Below, one piece after another: positions 48,801 to 54,800 of a stretch of DNA of 64,000 bases (position 1 is its first letter; the number at the start of each line of letters is the position of its first letter). Under the pieces are notes generated by a model that did not search any database, was not told the origin of the DNA, and saw only the letters and a program-made list of their open reading frames with translations. A program made the translations under genes and the position numbers. Origin of the DNA: Ryuthela nishihirai (Eukaryota; Arthropoda; Arachnida; Araneae; Heptathelidae); the NCBI GenBank assembly GCA_038380435.1, contig JAWZYU010000010.1:46782135-46846134 (forward strand), read 5' to 3'.

Positions 48801-51800
48801 GAACCCTGCTGAAAATAGGGCGGCATAGTCGCAGGCTTCTCCAAGTGCCCATGCTAACCTCGGTTCACCGTTGAAAATGCCTACAATGGGCACGCGAGCA
48901 TCAAAATTGAAACTTGAATGATTGGAAGAAGGTCGTCTGGTCTGATGAATCTCGTTTTATGTTGCACTATGTGGACGGCTGGGTACGTGTGCGTCGTTTA
49001 CCTGGGGAAGTGTTGGTTCCAGGATGTACCGTGGAACGAAAACAAGCAGTGGAGAAATTCTCAAACAAAAAGAGATGCAAAGAAAAGTCAAGTAGAATGA
49101 AAGCTATCAAGAATAACAGTACAAGAACTGACAGCAATAACTACCCAATCCGAAACATCCCACGAGATTTCTCAGTGCTGCCGTCAGAATTGAAGGATCC
49201 TTCTTTGAATCCTACAGCCAGAGTAGTGTTGCTGAAGTCATTGGTAATCTCAGGAAGGATCTTTCCTTCGGTTTCGTTTCTTCTCCTTCAGTCTGTTTCC
49301 TCTCCCTTACTCTTTACTCGAAGGTTGCATCATTTGATCACGCCCACTCTTAGTCACATCATGGCAATACCCATTGGATATAATTCAGAGTCACATTATA
49401 ATATTTGTATCCAAAAATGCATCGAAAACTGTTATACCTGATTTTATGGATATATTGTACCTCTCAATATCCATTATTGTATACATTTTATGACAAATGT
49501 AAAATGACATTATATTTGTGACAAAAGCTATTGTACGTTACTTTTGTTACGGAGGACGTTCAAAAGGTTCTTGACAGATGTGTGTGTGTAGATCTACACT
49601 CATTTCTCCGAAGTTAACGAGCTGCGACTTGATTGAAAGCTTGTCAAAACTTGTCATTTCGAGGTGGAAACAAAGGCCGTATCATCACATCTCTATTCTT
49701 TGGCGGCTTATAAAGTTCAGTCTGTTAAATCTATGCGTGTGTTGCTATGGAGCTACTAAAGACGGGGAAAGTTTTTACATTTTCACAACTTGGGGACGAC
49801 ACGAAATTTTTTTTGCCGCTTTATCGCAAGTATATGGGGATCACGCCTGTTCATATGGCATTGTTACGGGATGGATGCAAAAATACATAGAAGGCCAGCA
49901 GATTTTCGAAGACCTCCGTGATGTAGAAAAACGGAAGGAGGCCGTGGACGGAAGAATCATCACTGATGTTCGTGAACTCATTAAGGAAAACCCACATATC
50001 ACCGTTCAAGAAATAGGTTTAAATATCAGTGTATTGATTAGCAGTGTGGAAACAATTATTCATCAAAATGAATGAATGAATAAATGAAATATTTATTTGG
50101 TTAGAAAAGTACAAATGCATATATTTTTACATTTCTGAAAACATTATCAGTCTAATACAAAAATTAAAAGCAGTAATCAATAATAATTTAAAAAGGAAAA
50201 TTGAAATTAGGATTCAATTCAAAATTGGAACGAAAAAGTAAAAATTGTGTTCTTTGTATATCTAATTGTAAATTTAAAGTTTCTAAAGATTTGTACCAAA
50301 TGGGTACCCACAAACCTACAGAAGAGCAAAAACGGCTAGAGTCGACTCGTGCAAGGAGATGCTGGTAATGTTTGAACCCAGTGGCTCCAAATGATTAACA
50401 GACATTGTCACAAGTGACGATGAGTCGCGGTTTATACAACGTGGTCTATACAACTCCCCGAAAGATCGACAACTATATTTGAGTTGCCGAAGATGAACCG
50501 CTTTCCCAAGTCATCCGAGAAGACTTGCACTCAAGAAAGAGGATGTTCACAATTTTTTCAATTCCCAAGTAGTAGTAGCCGTGGACACCTTACCTGAAAA
50601 AATGACTATAAATGACCAATACTACACCAACAATGTTTTACCCAAAATTCTTACTGAAATGAAGAAGCAGCATCCAACAACAGGCGTGTCAAGGGTTCTC
50701 CTTGATTGTCCGGGTTTTTTAACACTGGCATTGGTCAGTGTTAAAAAACCCGGACAGTTACGGCCTATATGGAGTAGGAAAAAACAAAAACAAAAAGCTA
50801 CCCCATCCTGAAAATATTCCCCCGATCTTGCACCCTGCGATTTTTGTTCAACACGGAATAATAAAAATTAAAAAAGAACTTTCTGGGAAGTGTTTTTCAA
50901 GGGTGCAACACCTTACAAAATGCGTTCGTTTAGAGTTGCAGAGTATTCCCCAATAGGAGTACTACCAAGCATTCCCGAATTGGCGTAGACATCTGCAACT
51001 TTGCAAAGATGCTAGAGAGAAGTACTTTAAAGAACAGTAAAAGTTTTGTTATGATAAGTGCGATGATTTTGTTTTGCAGATGTATGTCAAGACCTTTTTA
51101 AACGCTCCTCGTTTTATTATATCTGTGTTAATAAATTATAGAAACTGAATATCAGTATATTTATCAACTATTTTACCTGCAGGCCGTGTTTGATAATAAA
51201 TAACTAATCGGCAAGTTGTTAACGAACATTAGATTCATGGAAGAATGAACACAACAAGAAATTGCGTTTTCTATACTTTCCATAATTACAATTCGTGTCT
51301 TCCTTTACCAGATGGGGACGGGGTGGTTCTGTCAGTAGCGCGCCAAATTCGTAATCTGCAGTTTCCATTTTCGAGTCCCAACTGTGACAAAGTTCAGGGT
51401 GATTTCATCTAGCCCCAGTTCTAACCTCGGTGAGAAAGGGGATACCGATAGGCTTGGAGAGACCGCCATCATTCGGATGGGATGTTAAGCTGTTGCCCGT
51501 GTACAGGAAGCCATGTCCTATGCACGTTCAAGAACACAACTGAATGGCATTGACGACAGGCTTCCGCCGGACGTACGCATATGATAACTAAACTACAGCT
51601 TAGGGACCTCGCTATATAAGGGGCCTCAAGGAGAAAAGCTCTTTTCAAGTTTTACTCTCTTTACTCTGTGGTAAATTTGTATTAGCAGTTATAAATTATA
51701 CCTTTCAGTAATATTTATAATGTTCCCTTCATGCGAAATAATATATATATTTATCGATTTTTGAATTTTTGGGGTCTCTTAAACTTGGCATAGCTTAGGG

Positions 51801-54800
51801 CCTCAGAAAGTCAAAGTCCGGCTCTGTGATTAATACATGTATAGGATACAAATAAATAACTAACTCTGAAAAGTTGTTAACTAGTTTCTAAAATGGTGAA
51901 ATTAGAAACAAAGGAAAACCATCAGTTCTATCTTTTTATAAAAAACTTACCTGCTACATAAAAAAAAATATTTAAGGAATTAAAATCTATTGCACTTACC
52001 ATTACTAAACATCTCATCGTCTGTTGTTTGACGAGCTTTAGCATACAAGACACCAAATTTGAAATTAACTGATCCCTAGAAATAGTTAAAATATATTTTA
52101 ATACTCCTTTTACATGAAATGATACATGAAAAGGCTTAATAATTTACCTTAAATTATTACTATTTGTAAAAACTAGAAAAGATTAGAATTTAAGTTAATT
52201 TTGGCGACAGATATTATATTAAGGTTTGTTGAGATTAGATGGATATATGAAATTCGAATAAAACAAATGCAATTGAAACTGGCACTGTGCAATTGATTAA
52301 ATTTTAATGTATCTTAAATATATTTCCACAAAATAGAGTTTCGCTGTACGTTTCTGCATGAATTTGCTATTTAAATATAGTTTCAATTTTAACAAGTCTA
52401 GTCGATTTAAAGAAAAATGCTAACACGGGAGAAAAACATAAAACAAGGGAGATTTTCGAAACGTTTAATGTTTGAAGAGCTGCATTCAACAAACTAGTTA
52501 AATATATATAATTCTCAGTTGACAAAATTGTAAGAACGATAAATAATGGAAGATCTTAAAGAATAATAAATTAGCCTGGGGTTAGTTTAGAGATGTTGCT
52601 TATGATTGATTATGATTTCATTTCCCGTTTATTTTCTTAACAATTTGTTTAAAGCTAGTTAATGTATAAAGGAGCATAGTAATACAAAAATAAAAATACA
52701 ATTTTCTTGTGTGTATGCAGTGTTGAATCATGGAGACGCACAATGCTGAAATCTTTTCTCTCTTGCAAAACTAGCTTTCCCAAAGGAAATATTTAGCGTT
52801 CTTTTACATGTAAAACGTTCTCTAAATTTAAAAATAGAGGTAATGTTTCATATATTTCGCAAAAATTGAGCAAAGGGAGCAATGAACGTCTCAAACCACA
52901 TGAAAAAAAGATATATCTTTAAAAAACGAAAAAAATGTAACGAATAATTCAAAACTTTACCTTACATGTAGTTTAGCCTTTTCTGATGTTCGCCTAAGTA
53001 GAACTATTTAAGATACTACATTGCCTTGGCAGTATAGGTTATTTCCTTCATATATTCGAAATCTTTTAAAATAGTTGCCATACATAAATAAATATACAGT
53101 CTTCCGCTGGCGTGATTCTAAAACAAATTTTATCGTACATTTTAAATATCTAGAAGTGTTGTTTACAACGTGTAGGCTTTAAAATGCTACATAAAAGATT
53201 TTAGCAAGTCAGCAGATATAAATAGAACGTTTTCATTAGCAACAATATCGTAGAGTTTTATAAATTATTTGGGTGCTTTATGCGTTATTCCGTTTGAATT
53301 AAACTTCGCAAGTCCTCATAGCTCAGTCTTATAGTTCATTATAAACCTAGGAAGAGCAATAGGGTAGTTAAAAATGCTGAGTCTCTGTCAGAGTCTAAAA
53401 CTGGAGATAAGACGAGTTTTGGAAATCATGTTGATTTATCGACTCCTAGTGTTGCAATGTTCACATACACTTCATCTACTTCTTTAGAAATATCTGGAAA
53501 AGAAATGGGAGCAAAAATATTAAATGTTGGTTTTTGAAGCATTTCTCTTGAATGGACGTTTCGTAAATACTGCAGAGAATTTCTGAAAAATATTATAGAA
53601 CCACTACATAAAACTATGTTTTCGTAACAATCTACCAACTTTTGGAAAGCGACTGGAAAATCCAGGAAGTCCTAAAAGCATTTTGAATCCAAAAAACATG
53701 CCCAAGTTGAAGCAATGAATCAACTTTGAAAGATAAGTACATGGTCATCTCTACTTGTTGAGTAGTCGTCTCAGAAATGCACTCGCAACAAGTAAGAAAG
53801 GAGTGTGTTTGTTTAGTGTCTACTTCGTAGCAAAAAGAAGAACACTATTACAATACGAAGTATGAACAATTGAATTCGTCTCCTCATGCTACAGGACGGA
53901 TCTCTGAAAAAATAAGCGGAAAATAAGACTTTTATATTATGTAAGAAAGAATTCTAAAGAGAACTTCTGACTTTCGTTGTTCTGGATGATTTCGACACTT
54001 CAGAATTAAAATAAAAATATCATACAGTAAACCTCCCGTTATCCGATACTCGAGCATCCGGAATTATCATGTAACTGACATAAATTTCAAATTGAACATT
54101 TGAATTTGGTACGGCAAATTCCAATGCACGTGATAGTTCTCTCGATTGCCACTGGCGTTGGGGTTATCTTTCTCGTATTGTTGCATGCAGGCAGACATTA
54201 GAAACTTATTTAAGCTACTTCTAGACCTAATTTTTCGTCTTCTTAATCCTCGGCATCAGCTGCTGCTCAGGAATTAAATGCTACTTCAGTAGATGATCCT
54301 GATGAAATAACATCCAAGTTTCTAGAACCTAGTCAGTAAATTACACTGCACATACATATGCATAAGTAATTATTTTTTTTTCTTCTGAAATTAAAGTTTA
54401 GCCTAGTTTCACTATTTATGTTTCTCGGATTGTATTTGTTTGCTTTGAGTATGCTTTTCTACCAACTTTACCTTTCAAAAATTCTCTTTTACATTTCGTT
54501 ATTGGGAAAATACAGTACGACAGGTAGTCAGCGCTATCAAACAGCCAAAATTACAATTGTTTCCATGGTGTCTTTCAGTGAAGCAGTTTCCGAAATTCCT
54601 GTTAAGTGCCCGGATATAAATATTCATTGAACATGAAGACGAAAAAGAGTTATATTTCAATTATTTACGTTTTCATTAAGGCATATATTACATTTTTACT
54701 TCATTTTTTATTATCATTGTTTATAACTGCACTTTTATTTCAACTAAGGCTCGAATACAAGATTGTACCTATTGAATTTGGTTTCTATAAAAATATTTCT

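Noticed and set aside
48990..49441. Long C-terminal extension of the Tc1 ORF to 49441
   Set aside because: Tc1 homology ends near 49045; the rest is chance read-through of unrelated sequence.
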